Shown one piece after another: positions 49,558 through 59,908 of a stretch of DNA of 64,000 nucleotides. The notes under the pieces were generated by a model that saw only the letters and a program-made list of their open reading frames with translations, was not told the origin of the DNA and did not search any database. This DNA comes from Panonychus citri (taxonomy: Eukaryota; Arthropoda; Arachnida; Trombidiformes; Tetranychidae): positions 248,001 to 312,000 of the forward strand of contig NW_026515520.1 of the NCBI RefSeq assembly GCF_014898815.1, given 5' to 3'. The position numbers and the translations under genes were made by a program. Within the stretch, counting starts at the first letter, position 1. The number at the start of each line of letters is the position of its first letter.

Positions 49558-51001
49558 ATGTTGTTAAACGATCTACCTGATGATTGCCTTTGGCTAATCT
49601 TCGACTATTTTTTTGAATTAGAAGAATTGATCAAATTGTCCCAAGGTAAAAGTATAAGAGTTGTAGTTAAGATAGAAATTAATTTGGTTCTTTTTGTTTC
49701 TTTAGTTTGTTCGAAATGGTCCAGTTTAATTTCCATTAGATTTGAACGGGTCAAATATCTTTTTCCAAGTAAGTTAATTTACATGTAATTAGTTCTGACT
49801 AATTTTCATGATTTAATTGTTTCCAAGAAAAGCCTGAAGATAACATTGACTATTCCAAAATATGGATGACTGATCCAGTAAATACTCTTAAACATCACAA
49901 TTTACCAGAATTGTTACCAAATCTCAGGGTAATTATCGAATAGAAAACGAACACAGTTCATTAATTTATATTGTTTTTAATGATTTTAGATTGTCACTGT
50001 CGTTGATGAGGTCGAAAACTATGAATTGAAGCCAAGACATTTTAGAAAAGTGATCAACAATAATCCGAAAATAAAAGGAGTCATTGGATTACGGAACAAG
50101 TGTAAGCTCAATTTGAGACATATCGAAATGATCGCAATGAACCATATGGTTAACTTTAAGAAAGTTTTTCGACCTGATCAGTTGAAACAAATTCAATTCG
50201 AAGGGTTTCATGTTCATTATCTTCCTGAATACGTAGAATACTTTCCAAGCTTGAAACGACTCCACATTTGTCTCTATGGTAAATCATTCGTGTTGATTCA
50301 ATATCTTAAATTAATCAAAGAATCATTTCTACAGGGGGTTCACGTTACAATGGTCCAAATTTATCTAAGCTGAAGATTCTTGAAGCTTATGTATCAGGAT
50401 GGGATGAGGCTTGTGACAAATTCAATGTGATAGATTATTGCCCGTCTTTAGAAAGCGCTTGTATTTGTGGTTCTACAGATGACCAAAGTATTGACATTTC
50501 CATAAAGAACTACAATCTAAGAGATTTGGTTATTGACATTGTGAGTATCGGGAAAAAAGTTACTCTTTGAATTGAGTCGATTCTTATATCTATTTTCTTC
50601 ATCTAAAGCCATGGATAGATAACATGAATTGGTCATCTATCCGAAAACTATTAACCAAATTTCCAAATTTAAATCATCTCGCGATTAGACGATCTGGAGA
50701 GGTTGAAGATTGTCATGTAGAAGAATTGGTTAAACTATTGCCACAGATAAAACTATTGGACTTTAGGGAATCTGTTGGAGTTACTGTTAAATCAGCTGAT
50801 TTCTTATCGAAATTCTGTCTCAAATCTAATCGATCAATCAAAATCTATTATGATTGTGAAAAGGAACCGGATAGTTGGCCCAAATACGACACTCCTCGAG
50901 AATCAATTGTCTACGGGTTCGATTTCATGAAACATTGTTTTTATAAGTCTTTTTCTCGGCTTCCATTACTAATTGATGATCAAATTAATCTATTGGAGTA
51001 A
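49558..51001 (+). CDS. F-box/LRR-type protein
   Basis: Six exons, 49558-49645, 49706-49768, 49828-49928, 49990-50278, 50335-50540 and 50609-51001, join in frame to 379 residues. The N-terminus MLLNDLPDDCLWLIFDYF ... LSQVCSKWSSLI is a typical F-box. The rest has degenerate leucine-rich stretches (LPELLPNLR, FPSLKRLHICLYG, FPNLNHLAIRR, LLPQIKLLDFRES) as in FBXL proteins. It would act as a substrate receptor of an SCF ubiquitin ligase; the target is unknown. A damaged copy of its last exon lies 1.6 kb upstream, so the gene belongs to a locally duplicated family. It sits in the transposon-rich block and is probably a lineage-specific, fast-evolving member. Confidence 0.85.
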
Positions 51002-51987
51002 TAAATCAATGAGATTTTCTCAATAAAAATAAACTTTATTTGTTTTTCTTAATATTAGTCCAACTCGTTGAATCAATCACAACAAGTTCAAATTGTTATA
51101 CGAAAAATTTTGATTCTCAGTACAATTAAAAACTTTGCAAATCAATTTTGTTTCACGTCTGATCATTATAACGAACTGAACGCTTTGGTTAATCAGAAAC
51201 GAATTATAAATTGTTTCAATTGTGAAATAGTTTTTGGAATCATTTGTTGAGAGAAAATAATTATCATTGAGAACTAATTACTTAGAATTTCTGAATCTAT
51301 TTTTAATAGAACAAAAAAACCTTGAATTTTATTTTTTCTTCTGAAAGAAAATGAATAATAGTAAACAACGAAATCGAATTGCGAAATTAACTAATATCAT
51401 CAGACGAACTTGATGTTTCTCATGATGATATTTTATTCTCTTGCTATCAAATTTGAAAACCATGATGAAATTTCTCACACGAGAGTCACAAAAAAATCAA
51501 AAACTATTCCAAAGTCATAAGTTAATCACAATTAACAATTCGACGATTGTAATTAAAGAGTTTAATGAACATTTAACCTCTTACAGAGTTTAAATCGATT
51601 AGGAGACAAAGTTCATCCAATTGAATAAAGTCCTTTAGATTTCTGAGATCATGGATAAAGTTCATCTACAGTAATTACAATAGCAATTAAGAATGAATAT
51701 CAAGAACGTGATTAACTTTTACGTCAAATCTAATCTCAAGTTTAACGAGTTAAATGAAAATCGATTAATAAAAGAAAAAATATTCTCACAAAATCGATCA
51801 ATCGATTGAAAAAAGAAAGAAAAACTCATACAATCGATTAAGAGAAATGTCAATCAACAGATTTTCGATCTAATCGATCTTCTCATTTTCATTTCCAAAG
51901 ATTTTAATGTTTACAATTTTCTCATTCACTCTCTCTCAAAGAGTAAAGAAGAAGAGACTTCAGCTCTACGAGGAAAAGAGAAGTTGC
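51002..51987. other. intergenic, 3' of the F-box gene
   Basis: AATAAA at 51025-51030 follows the stop codon closely. A 60-codon plus frame at 51068-51250 has no features. The remainder is A-rich sequence without visible structure. Confidence 0.5.
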
Positions 51988-52687
51988 AAAACATTTGGAT
52001 CAGATGGCGCTGATTGCACTTTTTCAATGGGAAAAGAGAAGAGAAATTGAGGACGATGTGTAAAAAGTGGACTTTTTAATTAAGAGTTGAGACTTTGTGT
52101 ATTTGTAGGGTCACTAATGACGAGTCCAAATATATATATTTCTTTCTGATCTGATTAGTAGTTTTCGAGAAAATCGAGTTCGAAGTTAAAACTTCAGGTC
52201 AATTTTTCTCAGCAACGACGCGTTTTCAGGTCATGAAATTTCAAATTTAGAATCAAATTTTAATGTTCTTTCAGAAAATATTTATTGAAATAACATTAAA
52301 GTATTGATACTGGGACTAATCAAGGTTCATTTGTTACAATACAACGGAACTGTGGCCGGAGGCTCTTGGGATAATTTTCTTATGAGAAAAATATGCTTGA
52401 TAAAAAGAGCATCAAAAGTTGTCATTCAATTTAAAATTTCATGATCTGAAAACGCGTCGTTGCTGAGAAAAATTGACCTGAAGTTTTAACTTCGAACTCG
52501 ATTTTCTCGAAAACTACTAATCAGATCAGAAAGAAATATATATATTTGGACTCGTCATTAGTGACCCTACAAATACACAAAGTCTCAACTCTTAATTAAA
52601 AAGTCCACTTTTTACACATCGTCCTCAATTTCTCTTCTCTTTTCCCATTGAAAAAGTGCAATCAGCGCCCTCTGATCCAAATGTTTT
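51988..52687. repeat. 700-bp foldback with long inverted arms
   Basis: The left arm (51988 to about 52245) reappears inverted at about 52430-52687, starting AAAACATTTGGATCAGA in both directions. Over some 255 bases I find only two mismatches (GATGG/GAGGG and CAGGTC/CAGATC) before the arms diverge. The 170-190 bp centre is single-copy and holds no frame. The long, very similar arms suggest a recent foldback or long-TIR element. No clear target duplication is seen at the edges. If transcribed it would fold into a long double-stranded hairpin. Confidence 0.88.
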
Positions 52688-52840
52688 AACTACAACTCCA
52701 TCATCATTAACTGATCTCTCTTTCTCCTTACTCTTTGCTCTCTCTCTTTAATAATGTTGATCAACAATCAATTTTTCTCTTACGGATCAGATTATTTTAT
52801 TTAAGAACTAACATTAAGTCTTTTAAAAATACGGTTAATT

Positions 52841-53167
52841 ATGATCTATTACAACGATAAAGTTATTATATCGATTATGAAACATGAAATATTTATTATC
52901 CTTAAGGGTGATATGAATTATCTCCCGTTGTTTCAAACCAGTGACTTCTTCATTAGACTGGATGACCAACTTTGTAAAGTGGCAATAAGAATTAATAAAT
53001 CGAACTTCTTTAACCAAATGAGGCTGATGGAATATCTGTTTGAGAACCAATTCGAGATCACTGAAATGCCAAATTTCCATTATGTTAACCAAAATGACCT
53101 AAGAATAGAGAATAATTTTATCATTATAAACGAAAGAATACCTTTATGCTTTCAACAAAATGTATAA
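52841..53167 (+). CDS. orphan small protein
   Basis: A 108-residue frame from an ATG. It is rich in Ile, Asn, Phe and Met, consistent with AT-rich coding. No motif, signal peptide or membrane segment is recognised. Its 3' end overlaps, tail to tail, the end of the zinc-knuckle gene on the other strand. It may be a real lineage-specific gene or a chance frame. Confidence 0.3.
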   Translation: MIYYNDKVIISIMKHEIFIILKGDMNYLPLFQTSDFFIRLDDQLCKVAIRINKSNFFNQMRLMEYLFENQFEITEMPNFHYVNQNDLRIENNFIIINERIPLCFQQNV

Positions 53168-54092
53168 TTACCAGCTTTACATAATATGTTTGTAAGTCAA
53201 CATATACCTCATTAAAGGTATAATCAGTGTTGGCTAATTTCCGAACGACCTTTTTCATCAGTAAGGGACAACCAGAGGACCCTCGTTCATGAAGTAAACC
53301 ACAAGTTGTACACCTGATATTTATTGGAGCTCTTGGACAATTTCCAATATGACCTGGATTTCCACATAGATAACACAATCTCACGGTACCACAATCATGA
53401 CCAATAGAAAATCGTCCCTTACAAGTCCAACAATGATAAGTGTCGAAATGATTGAATAGATAAAGGTCTTTCTCATATAAACTACCTTTCATCTCTAATT
53501 AAAAAAGAAGTTAAAACGAAAGAAATTTAGATTAAAAATGGAATAATTCAAATTGTCACTTTTGTAACGATAATTAAGATATTAAATTATAAAACAAAGT
53601 AACTTTTCACTTACTTGATTTTAAAAGATCCATCATTACCTCTCTTGATACGATGGAAATGATTAAAGTCCTATGACCATACATTAGACTCTCCTTATAA
53701 CTAAAACTTTCAATTGGGTATCCAAATGAGTCGGCGAGAAGATCACATATTTGTTTATCTGTCGAATCAAGATCGGTTTCTGGCCTGTAGAAAAACACTT
53801 CTAAATTATCAACTGGTTCACGCTGGATAGGCAAGTCAATATAACTTCTACTCGTTAACAGTTCATGTAAGCGAGGGACTGAAGCTCGATAAAGGTTAAT
53901 TCTAACTCCATCACCCTCGATGGTAACCAAAGAAGGAACAGCAATAAGAGCAAAGAGAAGTGTATCCTCTTTCAAACGCTCAAAGAACAAGTTAATGTTG
54001 GCAATCTGGTTCCTCAACCGAGGCTTCAATATCCAATACGATTAAATAATTGATGGTCGAATTTTAACTTTTAAATTTTGAAGAGAATCCAT
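53124..54092 (-). CDS. zinc-knuckle protein like LINE ORF1 (copy B), start uncertain
   Basis: The main exon (53615 to about 54044) and a second exon (from about 53495 down to 53124) are joined by a short GT-AG intron, giving ...LLKSKMKGSLYEKD. A mixed alpha/beta segment is followed by three zinc knuckles: C..C.......H.C, CYLCGNPGHIGNC and CTTCGLLHERGSSGC. The order RRM-like domain, knuckles, then H...SS.CP is that of ORF1 (Gag-like) proteins of Jockey/I/CR1-type retrotransposons. The only upstream in-frame ATG, at 54092 (MDSLQNLKVK), is separated from the long frame by one TAA at about 54045. In the neighbouring frame the bases there read LIVLDIE, like LIVLDVK of copy A, so the start is damaged or misread. 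No reverse transcriptase is found. Confidence 0.6.
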
Positions 54093-54280
54093 TATTAAAA
54101 TACACCAAATAAATGAAATTAATTAATTAAACTTAAAATAATAAAAGAAAATAGAATTGATGAATTATACACAATTAGAAACAAAGAGAAACTGATCACA
54201 TTTCCGGAATTCTTTCGACAACATCAATAGATGGCGTTACAATTGATCTAATCCGGAAATGTACTTTCTTTGTTTACGAT

Positions 54281-54721
54281 TCAAATTTTGAAGATTAACC
54301 GATAAGTATTATCCTCAAAACTTTCAAATTGATACTTATCGTCTAAAATCATAGGCACTTCCAAGTAAACCTTTTCTATACCATCATAATTTTCAATGAT
54401 GAACAAATAATCTTCACTATCCAAAGGTAGTTGAATTATCATGTCATCATGGAGAAAATCGAACACAGGAAGAAATTCACCTCTTATGAATAACATCATA
54501 TCAATAGAATCCAAAAAAAAGCGAAATTTACTAGAAATTTTCATAATAATTTTGAAACCATTTAAACACTCGACTCTCTCAAAACTATGAACATCATCCT
54601 CTAAATGCTCGTTAGCAATAATAATCACAGTCTTTAACACAGAATCAGGAACATCTAACCACTTTGGTAAATAAAAATAAACGGAAAACAAATTAGAATA
54701 AATATCAATTAAATGAGGCAT
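54281..54721 (-). CDS. orphan 146-residue protein
   Basis: An open frame from ATG at 54721, MPHLIDIYSNLF to YRLIFKI. It is acidic with many Asp, Phe and Ile. No family is recognised. It lies between the two zinc-knuckle genes in the same orientation. Alternation of beta-like strands (FKIIMKIS, DYLFII, VYLEVPMIL) suggests a folded domain, so a real gene is more likely than chance. It could be a detached domain of the same family. Confidence 0.45.
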   Translation of the reverse strand: MPHLIDIYSNLFSVYFYLPKWLDVPDSVLKTVIIIANEHLEDDVHSFERVECLNGFKIIMKISSKFRFFLDSIDMMLFIRGEFLPVFDFLHDDMIIQLPLDSEDYLFIIENYDGIEKVYLEVPMILDDKYQFESFEDNTYRLIFKI

Positions 54722-54845
54722 TTTTTAACCAAATCAAATACAATGAAGGTAACACAGGAACAAAATGGCTTCTTCAAAAAGAGAATTTTTTATTTTTTCT
54801 TGTTTTTCCTTTTGCCTTTATCTTGAACTTCTTTGTCACATCCTG

Positions 54846-55670
54846 TTAAGCGGTTCTTTCAAATTCATCCCTCTCAAGTACAATTTTGGAGTAATCATAA
54901 TCAATCCTCTCGAGAGCCTTTCGAACTTGTTCCTTAAATTCCGGACACTTTAGAGAAGGCAAGGTATGGACAGTCTTCCCACAAGCACCACAAAGAAGAT
55001 CATGAGGATTGGTCACCTTACATTTAAAATTGTTATGATCCAGAAGACATTTACTACATCTTCTCTCCTTTTCACAGTTTCTCATGTTATGACCATACCT
55101 TTGACAGTGTTTACATAATCTTATATTTAAATTATCAACAAAGAAAACTGAAATATCATGAAAATAAAGAATGTTATCGAATTGATCCAATAGCTCTCGT
55201 ACCTCACGGTCAATACTCATCAAAACATAATAATTTTTTTCTCCTTTGAAAATGAAGTCAACATCCAAATGGAAATTAACCAAACTCTGATTTGAAGAAA
55301 TAAGCTCGCAAATTAGATCACGGGAATAAACGAATGAATCTTCAAATTTAGCACGTGGAAGAATTATCTTTATCATCGGCCGAATTAAGCTTTGGTCACT
55401 CATAATTAAACCATTTTTTCCTGAAAATCTAGTCTTGAAAAGCTCACGATCCATATCAGTAGAAAAAGATAAGCGTAAACAATTGTATCCAACCGAACAA
55501 TCAGCATTGATCTCCCCAATTACCTCATCCAAAGAAGCACGAATCACATGAGGACCCTGAAATTGGATCCCACTTTTCTTCTTCACAATTAAAACTTTTC
55601 TCTTAGGCAAATCTTTAACATCCAAAACAATTAAATTGGCATTTAATTCCGTAAAACTAATTAAATTCAT
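54846..55670 (-). CDS. zinc-knuckle protein like LINE ORF1 (copy A)
   Basis: One intact frame of 274 residues from ATG at 55670. Residues about 98-182 have the strand-helix-strand pattern of an RRM-like domain (IKIILPR ... YYVLMSIDREVRELLDQF ... ISVFFVDN). Three knuckles follow: C186-C189-H194-C199 (exact CX2CX4HX4C), C205-C208-H212-C217 and C227-C230-H235-C242, ending in KCPEFKEQVRKALE. This is the ORF1/Gag design of Jockey/I/CR1-type LINEs, which bind element RNA. No endonuclease or reverse transcriptase frame lies downstream; the next gene is an orphan ORF. Intactness without ORF2 suggests either a truncated element or a host gene derived from ORF1. It diverges from the orphan gene at 55813. 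Confidence 0.75.
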   Translation of the reverse strand: MNLISFTELNANLIVLDVKDLPKRKVLIVKKKSGIQFQGPHVIRASLDEVIGEINADCSVGYNCLRLSFSTDMDRELFKTRFSGKNGLIMSDQSLIRPMIKIILPRAKFEDSFVYSRDLICELISSNQSLVNFHLDVDFIFKGEKNYYVLMSIDREVRELLDQFDNILYFHDISVFFVDNLNIRLCKHCQRYGHNMRNCEKERRCSKCLLDHNNFKCKVTNPHDLLCGACGKTVHTLPSLKCPEFKEQVRKALERIDYDYSKIVLERDEFERTA

Positions 55671-55812
55671 TGTTATTGTTGTATAAACAAAGATTTAAAA
55701 GAACAAGACAAAAATTGTAAACAACAAATAAATACAACAGCGCCAAGTTCAAAGATCAATTAATTTTTAATTTTTAACTAATCATTCTTTAAACCAAGTT
55801 CATAACGACAAC

Positions 55813-56289
55813 ATGTTATCCCTGAATTATATTGAAAGTAATAAAATTGTTCTCTCGTCGAGTATTTTTTCCTTCTATCATAAGACACCATGCAAATTAT
55901 CAGCTAAACATCAAATCATGAGCAGAATAAATCGACCCAATATCGATAAAATTTATCCGAACTTTAAATGGAGTGAACGAATCGAGAAAATGATCTCACG
56001 AACCTTTTATCATTACCATGTGCTAAAAATCAATGAAGAAACGATTGAAAATATTATAAGAGACCAATGGGAACTGTTGATACCTAATTCAATAAAATAT
56101 ACGTTAACCAGTAATTCACCTCATCGGAATATGGAAGAAGTTAAAAAGCTGCTTATTAACAATGAACTAGATCATTTGATGTATATTAATAATCTTAACT
56201 CTATTATTATACTTACAACCACTCCATTGAGTTGGCAAATCAAAAAATTGATTACTTGTATAAATGAGGGTAATTACTTGAATTATTAA
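55813..56289 (+). CDS. orphan 158-residue protein
   Basis: An open frame from ATG, MLSLNYIESNKIVLSS to YLNY. It is basic, with Asn and Ile runs. No recognised family, signal peptide or membrane segment. It starts 142 bp from the divergent zinc-knuckle gene and could share its promoter. A lineage-specific gene is plausible; chance cannot be excluded in AT-rich DNA. Confidence 0.4.
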   Translation: MLSLNYIESNKIVLSSSIFSFYHKTPCKLSAKHQIMSRINRPNIDKIYPNFKWSERIEKMISRTFYHYHVLKINEETIENIIRDQWELLIPNSIKYTLTSNSPHRNMEEVKKLLINNELDHLMYINNLNSIIILTTTPLSWQIKKLITCINEGNYLNY

Positions 56290-57161
56290 TTTCACTGTAA
56301 TACATTGATTAATGAATTAAAACTAATTATCCTATTTGAATATTGATCAGAATCAACCAAAATGCTATTAAAAATCTCTAAGATAAACAAACTTAAATGT
56401 AAACTTTAATTAAAATTAAAACGTTAATTACGATTACTTGAATGATTGAATTAACTATAATAAAATTAAAAAAGAAAAAACTTGATTATTTGTTACCTGC
56501 CCTTAAACTAATTTGGACTCTTTCGCATCCTCATCACCACCTTACCTACATCTCAGCCCAATTGTGATAATTTACTGTATGATCATTATTAATATAATCG
56601 CTTTAGTTATAACAATTTGCAATTTGTTGCCACTGATCTGGTAAATAAACAATTGGTCAGGGTTAGATTATCATTGTTTGTTAAGAGAGGAAGAGGTTAA
56701 TTGTGACTGTGTGATAATCAACTTAATTATCCATTCATTCAAACAATCAATAAAATAATTAATCAGTTTCCACGATTTAAAAATAAATGGGGGACTCAAA
56801 TTCACCAAGAGGCTAACCAACAATCAGGAGAAGATCAATTAATTGCTGGTGAACGGCTTTTTCTTTTCCCCATTATTAAAACACGTTACGAACTCTAATC
56901 AATTTTTCCTCTCGTTGGATTAACTTTGCTCGAATTGAGCTTGACTGGAGGAAGTTGGCTCTTGTAATATTGTTGTGATTGGTATTGTGATTGACTTAAT
57001 CATGATAGTCTCGATTGTTTCTAATGTTATTAATAATTTGTGTAATCATACATCGATATAATCATCGGAAAATAACAATAAAGGAAAACAATGAAACAAA
57101 AAACAACATTACTTACATTATTCTAAAAGCGCTCCAAAAGGATCTGAATGGATCCTTCTCC
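56290..57161. other. intergenic, no gene seen
   Basis: AT-rich sequence with ACAATTAA-type octamers. A small inverted repeat, AAGGATCTGAATGGATCCTT, lies at 57138-57157, just before the MITE pair. No exon is visible. Confidence 0.5.
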
Positions 57162-57169
57162 TATTGAGG

Positions 57170-57452
57170 CAAAGAGTAATAACAAGAGACAGCACTTAAT
57201 GAAATGTATCGATAAGCTCTTATCTTTCTTATCTTAGGGAAAAGGATGAGATCCAGGTGGAAGCACCAGATTCTCGTAACTTTCTCTTCACAAGGCTCTA
57301 ATTACCGAATCCGCGACTCGGTAACGTTTTGTACGGAACGAATTGTGCTTCCACCTGGATCTCATCCTTTTCCCTAAGATAAGAAGAGATAAGGAGAGAT
57401 AAAACCTTATCGATGGTTACATCCAAGTGCTCTCTCTTGCTATTACTCTTTG
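57170..57452 (+). mobile_element. MITE copy A, 283 bp, long TIRs
   Basis: The element runs from CAAAGAGTAATAACAAGAGA to TATTACTCTTTG and is flanked by an 8-bp duplication TATTGAGG (57162-57169 and 57453-57460). Its own ends are imperfect inverted repeats of about 110 bp, including TCTTAGGGAAAAGGATGAG and ATCCAGGTGGAAGCAC. It has no coding capacity. Long TIRs with an 8-9 bp duplication suggest a Mutator-like or hAT-like origin; the superfamily is not settled. Confidence 0.9.
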
Positions 57453-57496
57453 TATTGAGGAGTCGTCACCATGACGATACCTGTACCCAAAACGGG

Positions 57497-57779
57497 CAAA
57501 GAGTAATAGCAAGAGAGAGCACTTGGATGTAACCATCGATAAGGTTTTATCTCTCCTTATCTCTTCTTATCTTAGGGAAAAGGATGAGATCCAGATGGAA
57601 GCACAATTCGTTCCGTACAAAACGTTACCGAGTCGCGGATTCGGTAATTAGAGCCTTGTGAAGAGAAAGTTACGAGAATCTGGTGCTTCCACCTGGATCT
57701 CATCCTTTTCCCTAAGATAAGAAAGATAAGAGCTTATCGATACATTTCATTAAGTGCTGTCTCTTGTTATTACTCTTTG
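57497..57779 (-). mobile_element. MITE copy B, inverted and near-identical to copy A
   Basis: It is the reverse complement of copy A over all 283 bases with one mismatch (CCAGATGG for CCAGGTGG). Its left target duplication CAAAACGGG is at 57488-57496. The right one, CAAAACGGG, is at 59900-59908, separated from the element by the later hAT insertion. The two copies lie 44 bp apart and form a palindrome. Confidence 0.92.
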
Positions 57780-57780
57780 C

Positions 57781-59892
57781 TAGTGTTGCGCGATACTTGA
57801 GAAAAGTATTGATCGAAAGTATTAGTAATCGAAAAAAAAGTATCGATACTATCGAGTATTGAGTAACAATGAGTAATACTTGTTATTATGAGTACAAATT
57901 ATATCAAATTGTTAGGCAGAGATTCTAAAAAGGATAACATGTTTACATTCTTTGGCTTGATTTTGTTACGTTTATCAGTGATAATTGAACCGGTTTTAGA
58001 GAATAATCTCTCGCAAGGCACAGATGTTGCTTGGACAGAAAGGTACTTGATTGCTAAATTATGCAATTGATGCCAATTCGACTTATTGTTTTTCCAATAA
58101 ACCAAAGGATTATCAGAGCGGGGGATTACATCCGATTCAAGATAATGTTTCAACCCACTGTGTAATCCTCCTGCTGGATTGGAAAGACTCTTTGCTTTTC
58201 TGTCGAACGATTCCCATATTTTGGCTTCCGAGTTCGTCTCACAATCAGGAAATGGTTGCGTCAAAGGGACATTGGATAACATATTGCTTAATGCTGTTAC
58301 AGCTGCACCACAGTCTGATGGCGAAGTAAAAGCTAATTTTTTGAAACGAGGATCCAATAGCGTTGCAAAAGAAAACAAATGGTTTTTTTCAATATTACCA
58401 AACCGATAATCTAATTCGGTAATCAACTTTCTGAGTAAAGATGATGAAACGCTATCATCAGGTCTAATGGTTTGCAACATAACCTTAACACTACTGATGA
58501 GAGGTATTATCCTTGATACAGTTACGTAATTTTCTCCCGAAATATCTAAGGTTACATCATAGAAAGGTTGAAGAACCTTAGAGATGTTATGCAAACTTCT
58601 TACATCATCTGAATCTACATCGATTTCTCTTTTATCATGTTTCAGGAGAACGTAAGAAATGTCTTTCTGCAATATTAGGTAACGTTGGATCATCAGGTAG
58701 GTTGAGTTCCATCGCGTTGTTACATCTTGAATAAGCTTATATTGCTTTTCCCCATTGGATGACTGAAAAGCATTAAGATCATCCATCAACTTACTGCTTT
58801 GCTTGAATGATGTAACAATGTTACGTAACTTCTCGATTAAATGTGAAAGTTGCAAGCTATTCTCCAATGAATCTTCTACGACTAGATTCAGTCTATGAGC
58901 GACACAGTGAATGTGTGATGCAATATTACGACCAGCTTTTGAATAGTTACTTGCACCATCAGTTGTAATAGATACAATACTGGACATGTTAACACCAAAC
59001 TCATTACATGATTCCTCAATCGACGACTGTATTCTTTCTGCTGTTGCATCACCTTGAAAGTGATTAGCTTTTAAGCAGATACTAAACAGCTCGTAGTTGT
59101 CAATGTAATGAAGAGTAACACCAATGTATGTTATCTGGTTACTCGTATCCTTCCATCCATCTGATGTGAGAGAATACCATTTAACATCAGCAAGATACAA
59201 TTTAACTTGGTTGCTTTTAGCTGTGTAAAGATCATTAATGATCTTCTTCAATTTGTCTCTTCTTGGTGGGTTGTAATTTTTACTGAGAGAGCGAATGAAA
59301 TCCCTGAAACCACGGTGTTCAACTATCCTGAAAGGAAGTGAATTCCAAATGACCCACCAAGCGATTTGCTCATCAATTGCTTTCGACAAATCACCACCTA
59401 AATACACACAAGTAAACAAAAGTAATCATTAGAAATTACAATCAATAAGCACAACAAAATAGATTACCTTTCATTGACTGGACCTTTGATATAAAGGTAT
59501 CAATTCTTTGGTTCCCATTCTGGTCTTCGTTCTCATCAAAATTAGCAAATTCACTAGAGTAAATACTTTTATGGTTGGTCTTTAGATGCTTCCTCAGGTT
59601 AGAAGTATTACCAGCCGATTTCACTAATTTGCTACACAGTTTACAAGTTGGCTCTTGATTCCCATTGTCGGTGAAATGGTCCCACACTTTACTACGTTTA
59701 GACATTCAGTTGAAAACAATTGCAAAAAAGCGAAAAAAACACAACAAAAAACGCGTTGAAAACATCAAACTAATGAGTCAAATTGTTCAAAACAAACTCA
59801 AATATCGATACTTTAACCACAATGTATCGATACTCATCCAAAAATTGAGTATCGATAGTATTACTCAAAAGTAAAGTATCACCGCAACACTA
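57781..59892 (-). mobile_element. complete hAT transposon, 2112 bp
   Basis: It is flanked by an exact 8-bp target duplication CTCTTTGC (57773-57780 and 59893-59900). The ends are short inverted repeats, TAGTGTTGCG(C/GT)GATACTT. The subterminal regions are full of the palindrome GTATCGATAC and GAGTATTGAGTA-like units, the expected transposase-binding repeats of hAT elements. It carries one intact spliced transposase gene. All structural parts of an autonomous element are present. Activity cannot be judged from one copy. Confidence 0.95.
57899..59705 (-). CDS. hAT transposase with BED zinc finger (ZBED-like)
   Basis: Two exons, 59468-59705 and 57899-59397, join as SMKG|GDLSKAID to 578 residues. 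The first exon is a BED zinc finger (WDHFTD ... CKLC ... NLRKHLKTNH). The catalytic region has a first Asp in LTSDGWKD, a second in ITTDGASNYSKAG with CVAHRLNL behind it, and RWNSTYLMIQR. The C-terminal hAT dimerisation domain ends the protein (LAIKYLSVQATSVPCERLFS ... KNVNMLSFL), with the catalytic Glu expected in the CERLFS motif. No stop or frame break is present. It cuts and pastes DNA flanked by its terminal repeats. Confidence 0.94.
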
Positions 59893-59908
59893 CTCTTTGC
59901 AAAACGGG

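Noticed and set aside
49558..51001. Damage in the F-box/LRR gene because of its decayed copy nearby
   Set aside because: All six exons join in frame with good splice sites; only the upstream fragment is broken.
57781..59892. Possible host ZBED gene instead of a transposon
   Set aside because: Exact target duplication and terminal repeats enclose it tightly, so it is a transposon.
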